64,000 bases of DNA from Brachionus manjavacas (Eukaryota > Rotifera > Eurotatoria > Ploima > Brachionidae), in assembly GCA_019054805.1 (NCBI GenBank), contig JAHQIY010000009.1:2790001-2854000 (forward strand). Direction: 5' to 3'. Both the position numbers and the translations under genes were made by a program. The notes under the pieces were generated by a model, which was not told the DNA's origin, did not search any database, and saw nothing but the letters and a program-made list of their open reading frames with translations. Of this stretch, positions 53,803-63,617 are shown piece after piece (the first letter of the stretch is position 1; every line of letters begins with the position of its first letter).

Positions 53803-56612
53803 ATATTTCTAATTGTAAAAAAAAAACAATCTTCAAAAAAAGGTTAGTAATTATACATTGGAATTGTGCTCATCTCCCTAGTAAGGTTCAACTGTTAGAA
53901 ACTTTTTTGGCTCAGAAAAGTCCTGACATAGTATTACTTAACGAAATAAAAATTGATTTAAGTGAATCTAATATTTATTTTGATTTTAAAAATTACATTT
54001 CAATTACTAAGCCACGAAATAAATATGGAGGAGGAGTAGCTATTTTAGTTAAGGAAGGCATAGAATTTATTCAAGACTTTTCATTTGACGAGTTTTCTTC
54101 AGAAATTCTCTCAATTAAGCTAAATTATGGAAAAAACGATCAATTTTATGTGTTTAGCCTATATAACCCACCTAATGTACTTCTTAATTTTGATCTTTTT
54201 GAAAAAATAAATAGGAAATGTAAAAACTATATTCTTGGTGGTGATCTTAACGCTCGGACAAAACAACTAGGCTGTCTAGGAGAAATTCAAAATGGAATTG
54301 TTTTAGAAAAGATAATTAATGAATTAGATTTTTCTGTAATCAATGATAAAACCCCTACTTTTAATATCTTTAAAAGAGAATGTTTTGAAATTCTTGATTT
54401 GTTTTTAGTCTCATCCTCAGTAACAAATAAAATAAATGAGTTTCGAGTTCTCAGTAATCAGGATATGATAAGTGACCATTTTCCAATCGAAACTTCCATA
54501 GCTTTCGATTACATAATTACTGTGAAATCTCTATCAAAGAAATTTAATTATAAGAAAGCAAATTGGCATTTATTTCGTGAAGTTTTAAATGTCCCAAGAC
54601 ATTTCTTAGTGGCTTCTGCAGGGACGATTGACGAACAAAACGAAACAATTACCAAAAAAATATTATCAGCTGCACAAAAAAGTATACCATTTCAGTCTCA
54701 AAAAGTTTTCAAGAGCAGTCTACCTCCTTTTATTGTAGATTTGATTAAAGAACGTAGGAAAATAAGAAGATATTTTCAAAAAAATCGCTGTCAAATGACA
54801 AAACAAAGATATAATCATTTAACATTAGAAATTAAAATTAGCCTGAAAAAATTTTGGAATCAAAATTGGTTTGATTTTATCAAAAAGATGGGGAAAAACT
54901 TCCTATCAAGTAGGCCATTCTGGAAAAAAATAAATAAGTTTAGATCAAAAAAAGGATCAAATTTAATCCCAACTTTAACTCTGAACAACCAAGATTTCAA
55001 AACAGATGAGGACAAAGGGAAATTATTTGGAAAAATATTATCCTCAACATTCAGTCTTAATTCTGACCTCGAAAACACTGAAAAAGATACAGAAATAACT
55101 CATTTTAATTTAAAATACTTTAGGAATAATAGTCAGCCAATATTCAACGAACCGATTAGCCTTAATGAAATGATTATAGCATTAAAAAGGCTAAAAGGAG
55201 AAGCAGCTTGCGGACCTGACCTTATCCACAATTTAATGTTAAAAAACCTCCCTTTAAATTTGTTAAAAGAAATAAAAGATCTCTTCAATCTTAGTCTCCA
55301 AGAAGGTACAGTTCCTAAAGCTTGGAAAAGTGCCAATATCACAATGATACCTAAGAAATCTTCACCTACACAAGACCCATCTAATTATCGACCAATAAGC
55401 ATTACAAGCTGTCTGGGTAAACTGCTTGAACGTATTATATTTTCAAGGTTAAATGATTTCTTGGAAAAAAATTCTTTGCTAATTCAGGAACAATCTGGTT
55501 TTAGGAAACATCGAAGAACCGCAGATAATTTAGTTTTCCTTATCCAAAAAGTTGTCGAATCTTTTAATAGAAAGAAAAAAGTATGTTGCTTATTTTTTGA
55601 CATTTCTAAAGCTTTCGACAAAGTCTGGCATGAAGGTATAATTTACAAGCTGATAAAGATAAATATACCTGCCTACTTAATTTATTGGATTAAATCATTT
55701 CTTAACTGTAGAACATTTAAAGTAAAAATAAATGATCACATTAGTGATGAATTCAAAATATCTGCTGGCGTTCCTCAAGGATCAGTTATTAGTCCTTTAT
55801 TATTTAGTATATTTATTAATGATATTCCTAAAAGAAATAAATCTAATAAAGAATATTCACTTCTCTTTGCAGACGATCTTGTCACTTTTTTTATTTAAAA
55901 AAAAAATGGAAATTTAGAAAGTAAGATGAATAAGTACTTAGTTGAATTAGAAAAGTGGCTTTTCAAGTGGAAAATGAAGATTTCGGTTGAAAAGTCTTGC
56001 TCAATGATTTTTACTAAAAATAATAAAGTAAGTTCTGTGTTTAATTTAAGGATTTATGGGAATAGAATCGAAAACTTAAAAGAAATAAAGTTCCTAGGTA
56101 TTAGATTTGATTCTAAATTAACCTTTTCTTCAATGATAGAAGAAATTAAAGAACGTTGCAATTCAAGGCTAAATTTAATAAAAATCTTGTCGAATAAAAA
56201 ATGGGGCCTTGACTTAAACACTTTAGGAAACCTTTATAAGTCTTTGATTGGATCTATTCTAGATTATTCTTTTCCTTGTCTTAACTCTCTTTCAGAAACT
56301 AATATCAAAAGGTTAGAAGTAATCCAAAATTCAGCAGTTCGTTCTATACTAAAACTAAGATATGATACTCCCTCCAACATATTACATAATGAGGCATATA
56401 ATAAACTTAAACTACTAACAGTCTCAAATCGACTTTTTGAGTTGAGTGAGAGATATGTTAGGGCAGGACTGAGCCATTCTGTTCCATTAACTGTTAGACT
56501 GGTGGAAGAATATAACAGAGGTTTCGAATCAAGATACATCGAGTACCCAACTCCATTGTGTAATTGCTACCTTACTATTTCTTCTTTTTTTCCTGAATCA
56601 TCAAATAATTAA
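53799..56612 (+). pseudogene. LINE ORF2, endonuclease and reverse transcriptase, one premature stop
   Basis: The frame spans 938 codons but has TAA at codon 700 (55896-55898). The APE-type endonuclease has Asn 22 (HWNC), Glu 49 (LNEIK), GGDLNA (Asp 149, Asn 151) and SDHFPIE. The RT has the conserved NYRPISI block, SGFRKHRRTADNL, Asp 601 in FFDISKAFDKVW, SAGVPQGSVISPLLF and Asp 692-693 in LFADD. The thumb and C-terminus (KMKISVEKSCSM, FLGIRFD, LYKSLIGSILDYSFPCLNSL, LFELSERYVRAGLSHSV) continue in the same frame after the stop. The paralogue at 23640 has Tyr there, so this is a single recent lesion. No RNase H is visible. Confidence 0.88.
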
Positions 56613-56840
56613 AATATGTATTCTGTTACTCTCTATCAAAATTTATCTAATTTTAATTTTAATATTTATCTACTTTTTAAGTTATATTATTTTAACTTTA
56701 TTTTTTTCTTACTTTTTATTTTTATTTTATTTTATTTAACTTTATTTTAATTTTTTATTTATTTTTTTTTTTTTTTTTTTTTTAATCTGAAGGAGCTCTA
56801 GCTCGGTACAGATATACAAAAAAATAAATAATAAATATCA
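56613..56840 (+). other. LINE 3' UTR and tail
   Basis: An AT-rich UTR leads to a T run, the stem GAGCTCTAGCTC (56793-56804) and an ATAAATAATAAAT tail. The copy at 62915-63150 matches it almost base for base in reverse. Confidence 0.7.
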
Positions 56841-56934
56841 CTGTGTTTACCCCTCTTTTCGTTATCAAATCGTGTTATCCGGAAGACTATGAAAAAAAAG
56901 CTCGAATCTCAGTCACGTTCCTTCACTCGTTCCT

Positions 56935-57600
56935 CGCAAATCAGTTGAAAAGTCGTGTTCAGTAGTCTTTTGTGAATAAAAAAAGGAGAGTGATAATCTT
57001 TACTTAAAAATTTATGGAAACAGAATAATGAACAAAAAAGAAATCAAGTTTCTTGGTATTAAATTTGATTCTAAGTTAAAATTTAATATACCGGTAGACG
57101 AAATCAAAGAACGCTGCAACAAAAGGCCAAATATTATTAAGATATTGTCAAACAAAAAATGAGGTCTTATCAATTTTAGACTAATTATTTCCTTGCTTGA
57201 ATTCATTTTCAGAAAATAATATCAATGTTGAGCTTTTTGGCTTTTTGCGTTGAGTGAGAGATATGTTGAGACAAGACTGAGTCATTCTATTCCATTGATT
57301 GTAAGACTGGTGGAGGAATACAAAGAAAGTTTCTAATCAAGATAAAATTGAATACCCAACTCTATTGTGTAATTGCTACCTTACTATTTCCTCTTTTTTT
57401 CCCCTGAAATTTCAACAATGCAAACATGTGTCACATGTAACAACCTATTTCAATAAATGCCTTTTAAACTTTATTTTCATTTTTTTAGCTTATTTACTTT
57501 ATTTTTATTTGATCTTTTTTTTTATTTTATTAAAATTTATCCTTAATCCATAATTTAATAGGTATTCAATTTTTCTTATTTTTGTTTTTATTTTTTAGGA
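56935..57600 (+). pseudogene. Second, decayed copy of LINE family A
   Basis: It contains KYLKIYGNRIMNKKEIKFLG-like sequence, then KERCNKRPNIIKILSNKK followed by a stop, and a large internal deletion before LSERYVETRLSHSIPL. It lies directly downstream of the fuller copy, in the same orientation. Confidence 0.75.
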
Positions 57601-57689
57601 TTTTTGTTCAATATTTTCGATTCAAAAAAAATTTAAAATTAGTTGTTATTTAGTGTAATTCTAAAAACGACAAAAAGTTCAACTCGATT

Positions 57690-58490
57690 TAATTATAATA
57701 TGGGTGGCTTTGCCAATTTTATGTATAATCAAATACGACTGTTGATCATAAAGAATTCTGCAGCCATATTATCAGTAGAAAGACTTTCAGCATGAGCATT
57801 TTTAGATTATCCATATCTTGAACGAATCTTTAAAAGGCTTTTGCTCACATTGCTGTTCGTTGAGCCTGTTGTAAAAAGTCAACGCTTTTTCCGCTGGTAT
57901 TGCCATTGATAAAAAAGAACTATTTACCCTTTCTTGAAAAAACCAAGTTTTTAATGCTTGGTCAACAAGGCTAAAACCCGATACTTTTAACACCTTTCAA
58001 GGGACTGTTTGGATTTTCGTCTCTGTACGTAGCTATAGCATTTTTTTTGTTAAGGATTTTGTAAACAGTAGACTTGTCAATATTAAAAATTAGACTCGAC
58101 CTTTTCAGGAGTATGGCCGAATCCAATTTTTTTAATAATTTCTTCTTTTTGTCCAAAACAAGTCGCTTACGCTTATTATTTTCGTTTTGTGTATTATTTT
58201 TTCTGTTAAATTTTTTATTTCAAACTATTTTAATACAAGGTAGTTTAAATATCAAAATATTTAAACAACCGTGATCAAAGGGTTAAACTTCAGTATTCAC
58301 AAAGGTGCAGGTTGCTTAATATTTTAAATTCAAAAGACGAAATTCAAAAAATATACGATAATAGAATGTATTAATTAGTTTTCAATTTTTTATTACCGTA
58401 AGTAAATTTCAGAACTGATCAAATCGAAAAATAAATAAAAAAAACAATTGTGTCCTTTATAACCGAATTTCTCTATAATCGATTTATCTT
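57690..58490 (-). pseudogene. pogo/Tigger-like transposase, DNA-binding N-terminus
   Basis: Minus-strand reading gives RKRLVLDKKKKLLKKLDSA, SLIFNIDKSTVYKILNKK (psq-type helix-turn-helix), NPNSPLKG, and, after a frameshift, SLVDQALKTWFFQERV and IPAEKALTFYNRL (CENP-B-type domain), FKDSFKIW, then stops. The catalytic DDE part is missing. The DNA at 58440-58490 carries TTATAACCGAATTTC and CTATAATCG words typical of pogo terminal regions. Confidence 0.75.
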
Positions 58491-58499
58491 ACGGGTGTC

Positions 58500-59320
58500 C
58501 AATAAAACTTGACCGAAATTTTAAATTAAAAAAAAAATATGAAAGAAATGTTTGTTTCAGATAAAATTTAACACATATATAGAATGACTACTTATATATA
58601 TAAAACATTTGAAATTTCGTTGATCTGACAACCAGGTCACAAGGAACCCTGGTGACTTTGAATACCAGTCAATCCTAAAAATGTCCCCGAGGTTTTCATT
58701 TTTTACCTATATATTTTTATATATCAGGGAATAGAAAATTTTATCAGCTCTCTAATGACACCAAGGTCAAATTTTTGCAAAGCTCTGTTCAAAAGATATT
58801 ATCAAAAACATTCAAAAATCGCTAAAATTATATTAAGTTCAAAAAAAGGGGTTTTTGTGAATAAAATGTAATATCTTTTGAATGGAATGATATTTTTTTA
58901 CCAAATTTTGTATTTTATTTATTTATTTAGTAAAAAAAATAACTATTGAAAATTTTGTATGATTATAGCAAATACTCAATTTTACACAAAAAACTATGAA
59001 AAATATTTTTCATGAAAATTTAAGACACTCCATTACCATTTTATAACTATAAGTGTCTGTCTTTACAAATAATAATCATGTTTCAAAAGTACTTTGATTA
59101 AGAAGGTGATTATACACTTTAAAAATAGCAAAATGAATCAAGTTTAAGATTTAATGTTATATTAGTCACTGGTTAATTTAGTTTACTAAATTCTGCATTT
59201 GAAAGTTGTCTTTTATAAGTCAATTCTAAATAAAATTGAATTAGAATTTTAAAGCATTAAAACATCAATTAAAAGTAATTAAAAAAATATTTTTAAATAA
59301 ATTATTTTAAAACCATTCTA
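58500..59320. other. Noncoding, AT-rich
   Basis: Contains ACAACCAGGTCACAAGGAAC within an otherwise low-complexity stretch. No gene or repeat was recognised. Confidence 0.4.
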
Positions 59321-59324
59321 AAAA

Positions 59325-59912
59325 ATGGGTAAACCGAAACCTAATGCTTTGAGAGAGCTAGTTATTGAGTACTTTAAGATTGGGAAGTCAAATCAGGAAA
59401 TTACTGAAATTTTGGCTTGTAAAGTGTCAGAAAGAACTGTTTCAAGGCGGACAAAGGAATTTAGAGACTTTGGTAAAGTTCAACACAATGTATCGCCTGG
59501 ACGTCCTATTACTGCTTCTAATCATATAAATAGAAACAGAGTTAAACGACTTGTAAAAACTTCTTCCCAAAGATTAATTAGTCGCAAACTTTCGATCTCG
59601 CTAGGAACAGTCTCTGGGATTATAAAGCAGTTAAACTTAAAGGTGATTAACTGGGAATATTTTTAACTTAGTAAACTTATTATTTGAAAGGCATATAAAA
59701 AGCGAATTATACATTTACTAACACAAAATCATGTTTTCAAACGTTTGCGATTCACCCAATTTTGGCGTAAAAATAAAAAAAAAGTATTCAGGAATCTTCC
59801 TATGTTTTCTGATGAAAAGATTTTCACTATACATGGAGGTTTAAACAAACAAAATATTCGTACCTACGCAATATCTAGGGATGAAGCTGATCTAAATGGC
59901 GGTAATTGATTT
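59325..59912 (+). pseudogene. Tc1-like transposase fragment (N-terminal half)
   Basis: ATG opens 113 codons of a paired-type DNA-binding region (LRELVIEYFKIGKSNQEI, SERTVSRRTKEFRDFG, a GRP hook in SPGRPITAS, SRKLSISLGTVSGIIK). After a stop the homology resumes with FWRKNKKKVFRNLPMFSDEK, where SDE carries the first catalytic Asp, and ends at SRDEADLNGG. The second and third catalytic residues are absent. Confidence 0.8.
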
Positions 59913-59984
59913 ACTTTATTGAGTATTTAGCTGTACGTACAACTTGATTTTTGAGCAATCGAGCAAACAAATAAAGAGCAATCG

Positions 59985-60405
59985 AGACCAAAAAATCTTG
60001 AGTTAACAACTTTGGAAGATAGAAGAATTCGCGGTGATTTGATTCAACAATACAAGATTAAAACTGGTGCTGATAATGTAAACTGGTATAAACAGAACTT
60101 CACTATACCTTGCCAGAAATTCTATGATACAAGAAGCCACCCGTATTCAATGATGAAACAATTTGTTAAAAACTGCGCAGTATGATCAATTTTTTAACAA
60201 GCCGAGTTGTCAATAATTGGAACCAACTTATCCAAAATGTAATTGAGCCTCCGACAATCCACCAGTTCAAGAACAGAATAGACAAATGTTTCAAATTAAA
60301 CCAAAGTTTATAACCATAAAACTTTTTTATTATTTTTATTATTATTCGCTGTAATGTTTTAATTTAGTGAATCCAACATTACATTACATTACATACATCT
60401 CACTA
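59985..60405 (+). pseudogene. CR1-like LINE C-terminal fragment with 3' tail
   Basis: It reads LTTLEDRRIRGDLIQQYKIK and NFTIPCQKFYDTRSHPYS, then, after a frameshift, TSRVVNNWNQLIQ and PPTIHQFKNRIDKCFKLNQ before a stop. A stem-like ATTCGCT...AGTGAAT is followed by an ACATT repeat, which marks the 3' end of this family. Confidence 0.8.
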
Positions 60406-60810
60406 AAGTAAGTTAGCTTTGATCCGCGTGCACAGGAGACGCGAAACATGCGATTTGCATACGCATCAGATCAATCAAGTCTGATGGTTTGCTTAATTCA
60501 AAGAAGCTAAGCTATTGAGAAAGAAAAGAAAGATTCCTGTTTTTTACCAATTTTTTAATAAATAACATTTAAAGAAAATCTTATTTTTTTACCAGCCTCC
60601 TACGGCTACCAATTGACAACCAGCAACCTTTCATAATATCATTCAAAAAATGCGGTATTCAATTGAATAAGGAGCCTTTTAAAAAAGTCTCATTATTTGT
60701 AATTTTTCAAATTTTGCTTAAAGGACCCTTTGGGAAAAAAACAAAAATTTTATGCATGAAGTATTTGAAATGGTTAGACTTAAAATCTACTCTCATTTTC
60801 ATATTTTTAG
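60406..60810 (+). promoter_or_regulatory. Probable promoter/5' region of the HtrL/YibB-like gene
   Basis: Positions 60416-60500 are clearly richer in G+C than the flanks and include the palindrome-like ATGCGATTTGCATACGCAT, which contains a POU octamer (ATTTGCAT). A splice acceptor (CATATTTTTAG) stands at 60810 just before the chosen ATG, so the 5' UTR may be spliced, in cis or in trans. Confidence 0.35.
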
Positions 60811-60815
60811 CTACG

Positions 60816-61817
60816 ATGCATCAAAAAAGAAATCTACATAAAATTTTTCTCATACTTATTTTTCTTTATATTTTGTTCAATGTCTATAGAAAAAAGAGAC
60901 TCGAGTATCGTTTGAAAAAATCAAAACTCGAATCTAAAACAATCAGAAATCAATCCTCGGTAATAAGGAAAGAAATATTGGGTTCCAAAATTTTAACAAG
61001 TCACACATCGGTTATCTCTATTTACTATGATTTAAGAGAAAGCAAGCATTCCCTTAAAAGTTATAAAAAATGGACAACCAATTTCTTAAAAAGTGTCAAA
61101 TCACCATTGATCTTATACACAGATGAGCCTACATTTGCCAATTTAAAGCCTCACTTAGTTTCGCTGGGCACAAACGCCACAATTTTTATAGGCAAGAGTC
61201 ACTGGGACTTTTTTAAGCTTATTGAAAAGTGGCGGAACCGATTCTATGTCGAACCATACATGACTGATCAATTTAAACTAGACCCAGAAAATTCCATTCA
61301 CAGTCCAATTCTATATGCCATTTGGAATTCGAAAATTTTTTTAACCAACAAAAGCGCTCACGAAAACCCCTACAATTCGAATTTTTTTATTTATAATGAT
61401 GCCGGAGCTTGGCGACTTGGTGAGATTCCCAATTGGCCTGATAGTAAATTTTGCCAGATTCTTTCTCAAAAACTTGGAGATAAAATTTTTTTTAGTCAAG
61501 TAAACGAGCACACCACGGCTAATACGGACTTAATAGAGGGCGGATTTTTCGCCGGCACACACTCGGCTATTCAGAATTTGACAGAAGAATTTTATAGGCT
61601 TCATGATGAATGGATTGATAGTAAAAAATTTATTGGCAAAGATCAAACCCTAATGAACGAACTTACTTTCAAATTAATACCTAGAAGAATAGTCAGGCTC
61701 AAAGCATGGGAGTTTAAATGCGAAAAAAATTACAACAAATGGTTTATTTACCAAGTTTATTTAGCGTCGTCTGATTTTTCTAATTGTGAAAGTGATAAAT
61801 TTTTTTATTTAGAATAA
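60816..61817 (+). CDS. HtrL/YibB-family type II membrane protein (glycosyltransferase-like)
   Basis: 333 residues from ATG at 60816. That start is preferred because an acceptor (TTTTTAG) ends at 60810 and because it gives a clean type II anchor. An in-frame ATG at 60756 would add 20 residues. A basic start (HQKRNLHK) is followed by a membrane segment at about 9-23 and RKKR, so the bulk should be lumenal, probably Golgi. The domain (about 60-320) matches the HtrL/YibB family (Pfam HtrL_YibB). It has YYDL at 70-73, PLILYTDE at 97-104, HENPYNSNFFIYNDAGAWR at 182-200, EGGFFAGT at 241-248 and GKDQ at 274-277. Asp 195 and Asp 276 are the likely metal or substrate residues. Two N-glycosylation sequons are present (NAT at 120, NLT at 254). 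The activity of the family is not well established; the fold suggests a glycosyltransferase. Single coding exon. Confidence 0.8.
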   Translation: MHQKRNLHKIFLILIFLYILFNVYRKKRLEYRLKKSKLESKTIRNQSSVIRKEILGSKILTSHTSVISIYYDLRESKHSLKSYKKWTTNFLKSVKSPLILYTDEPTFANLKPHLVSLGTNATIFIGKSHWDFFKLIEKWRNRFYVEPYMTDQFKLDPENSIHSPILYAIWNSKIFLTNKSAHENPYNSNFFIYNDAGAWRLGEIPNWPDSKFCQILSQKLGDKIFFSQVNEHTTANTDLIEGGFFAGTHSAIQNLTEEFYRLHDEWIDSKKFIGKDQTLMNELTFKLIPRRIVRLKAWEFKCEKNYNKWFIYQVYLASSDFSNCESDKFFYLE

Positions 61818-62004
61818 AATTTTAAAATTTTGATTTAAGTCTCAATTTTTTTTTTAATTTCAGTAAAATTAAGAGCCTAAATTTTTTAGGCGTGACAAAT
61901 TGAATTTTTTTAAGATGACAAAAATAACTAAAAGTGGCGACTAATTTAATCTATTTTAGCTGACAATAAAAAACTAATTATTCTGGTAAAAAAACTTTTT
62001 TTTT

Positions 62005-62170
62005 ATTTCATTTGTTTTATCTGTGCCGAGCTAAAGCTCCTTCAGATTAAAAAAAAATAAAATAAAAATGTAAAGAAAATATATACGAAAAATTAAAATA
62101 AGTTTAATTATAAAAAAAGACAATTAAAAATTGATAAATTGTGACATGTGCCAAGTATTCAAGTATGAAA
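62005..62170 (-). mobile_element. LINE family A 3' tail, truncated
   Basis: CTGTGCCGAGCTAAAGCTCC and the adjacent A-rich UTR match the LINE 3' end in reverse. This copy also resembles the nested copy at 28735. Confidence 0.7.
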
Positions 62171-62439
62171 ACAAAATTTTAAGTAGGCTAAAAAATTAAA
62201 CGTTTGACAAATTCATATATCGAGATGACTATTTAATAATTTTATTATTTTATTTTATTTTATTTTAGTTCTAATTAAGCTATTTAATAATTTAATAGTC
62301 TAAGATTGTAAGGAATGAACTTAAAATGTGACGTTGTCTCATAATTGAATCTAGCTTGATGATGAGATTTGGACAAAATGGTTTGTCATAATCGTCTGGA
62401 ACTTTCTTCCGATTCTGGTGCCATATTATTTTATTTTTT

Positions 62440-62690
62440 ATTTATTTGTTAACTGTACCGAGCTAAAGCTCCTTCAGAATAAAAATAAAAAATTAAGTTA
62501 AGTAAAATTAAAAATTAAAAAAGTTAAGTAAAATAAAATCAAAAAATAAGAAAAAAAAAATATTAATAAAGTTTGTAAGAGTTAATAACCTGGAATAAAA
62601 AATAGATATATGATAAAGAGAGTTTTAGGTCATTCAGGTTTACATAGTTTAGATTTCAGGAAAAAAAGAGGAAATTGTTCAAGATTTTCA
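62440..62690 (-). mobile_element. LINE family A 3' tail, truncated
   Basis: CTGTACCGAGCTAAAGCTCC, an A-rich UTR, and TTTCAGGAAAAAAAGAGG, the complement of the ORF2 end, in diverged form. Confidence 0.65.
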
Positions 62691-62914
62691 AGATTTTTTG
62701 CCATAGTTCAGTTTTGGTCCAAATTATCTTGCTTTCTAACTTTCATGCCTTTTTCTATTTTCGAACTAATGTTCCTTTTTTATTTTTGGAATTTTATTTT
62801 TAGGTAATAATTTTTCATTTTTTTAAAAAAACACAAAAACACAACTAAAAAAAAAAAAAAAAAAAATTATTTATCTTTATTTTCTTTTACTTCTCCTTAA
62901 AGGAGGTTATTATT

Positions 62915-62953
62915 ATTTATTTGTATATCTGTACCGAGCCAGAGCTCCTTCAG

Positions 62954-62987
<34 letters not shown>

Positions 62988-63150
62988 AAAAATTAAAATA
63001 AAGTTAAATAAAATAAAATAAAAATAAAAAGTAAGAAAAAATAGAGTTAAAATAATATAACTTAAAAAGTAGATAAATATTAAAATTAAAATTAGATAAA
63101 TTTTGATAGAGAGTAACAGAATACATATTTTAATTATTTGATGATTTGTT
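62915..63150 (-). mobile_element. LINE family A 3' tail, very recent copy
   Basis: From GTATATCTGTACCGAGCCAG to ATTTGATGATT it follows the reverse complement of the UTR at 56590-56825 almost without change. The 5' end is truncated within the last codons of ORF2. Confidence 0.8.
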
Positions 63151-63617
63151 ATTTGTTAATTCAATTCAATAAATAAATAGTTCAAGATTTTTATTTTTAA
63201 TGTCACCTCAAAATCATTAATTTGTTGTAAAAATAATTAATTAGTCAATCGAAAAGTATTTTTGTCACTCAAATCATTATTTTATCAGTCAATTAATTTA
63301 TTTGTCATCAAATGTAGTTTTTTTGTCAGTTCCAAAAATAAGCTTGTTTTTTTCAATTCATAGCAAAAAATATTCATGGTTAAACAATCAGCTTTTGTTA
63401 TTCTCTCAACCCATTTCTTTTATGTATACAGATTTACAAATAAATAAATAATAAATTTCTTTTATGTAAAATTTTAAATTTTTTTAAAAAGGATCTGAAA
63501 AGAATCACATGAAAAATAGTTATTTTTAATTTTTCACTGCTTCATTATCTTATCTCTATAGATGATAAATTAGCTAATAATTTTTTTTTTTAATTTTGAA
63601 AAAAATACTTTAAAAAA

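Larger units (their letters stand above)
52540..56840 (+). mobile_element. Nearly full-length Jockey-like LINE (family A)
   Basis: It has two ORFs overlapping by ATGA, a 3' UTR of about 220 bases, and a tail with the stem GAGCTCTAGCTC followed by an AAATAA-type repeat. The 5' boundary is uncertain. No target duplication was resolved. At least six related fragments occur in this window. Confidence 0.85.
61818..63617. other. Intergenic spacer with three LINE tails
   Basis: It separates the HtrL/YibB-like and GH31 genes. LINE tails lie at 62005-62170, 62440-62690 and 62915-63150. The rest is homopolymer-rich. Confidence 0.5.
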
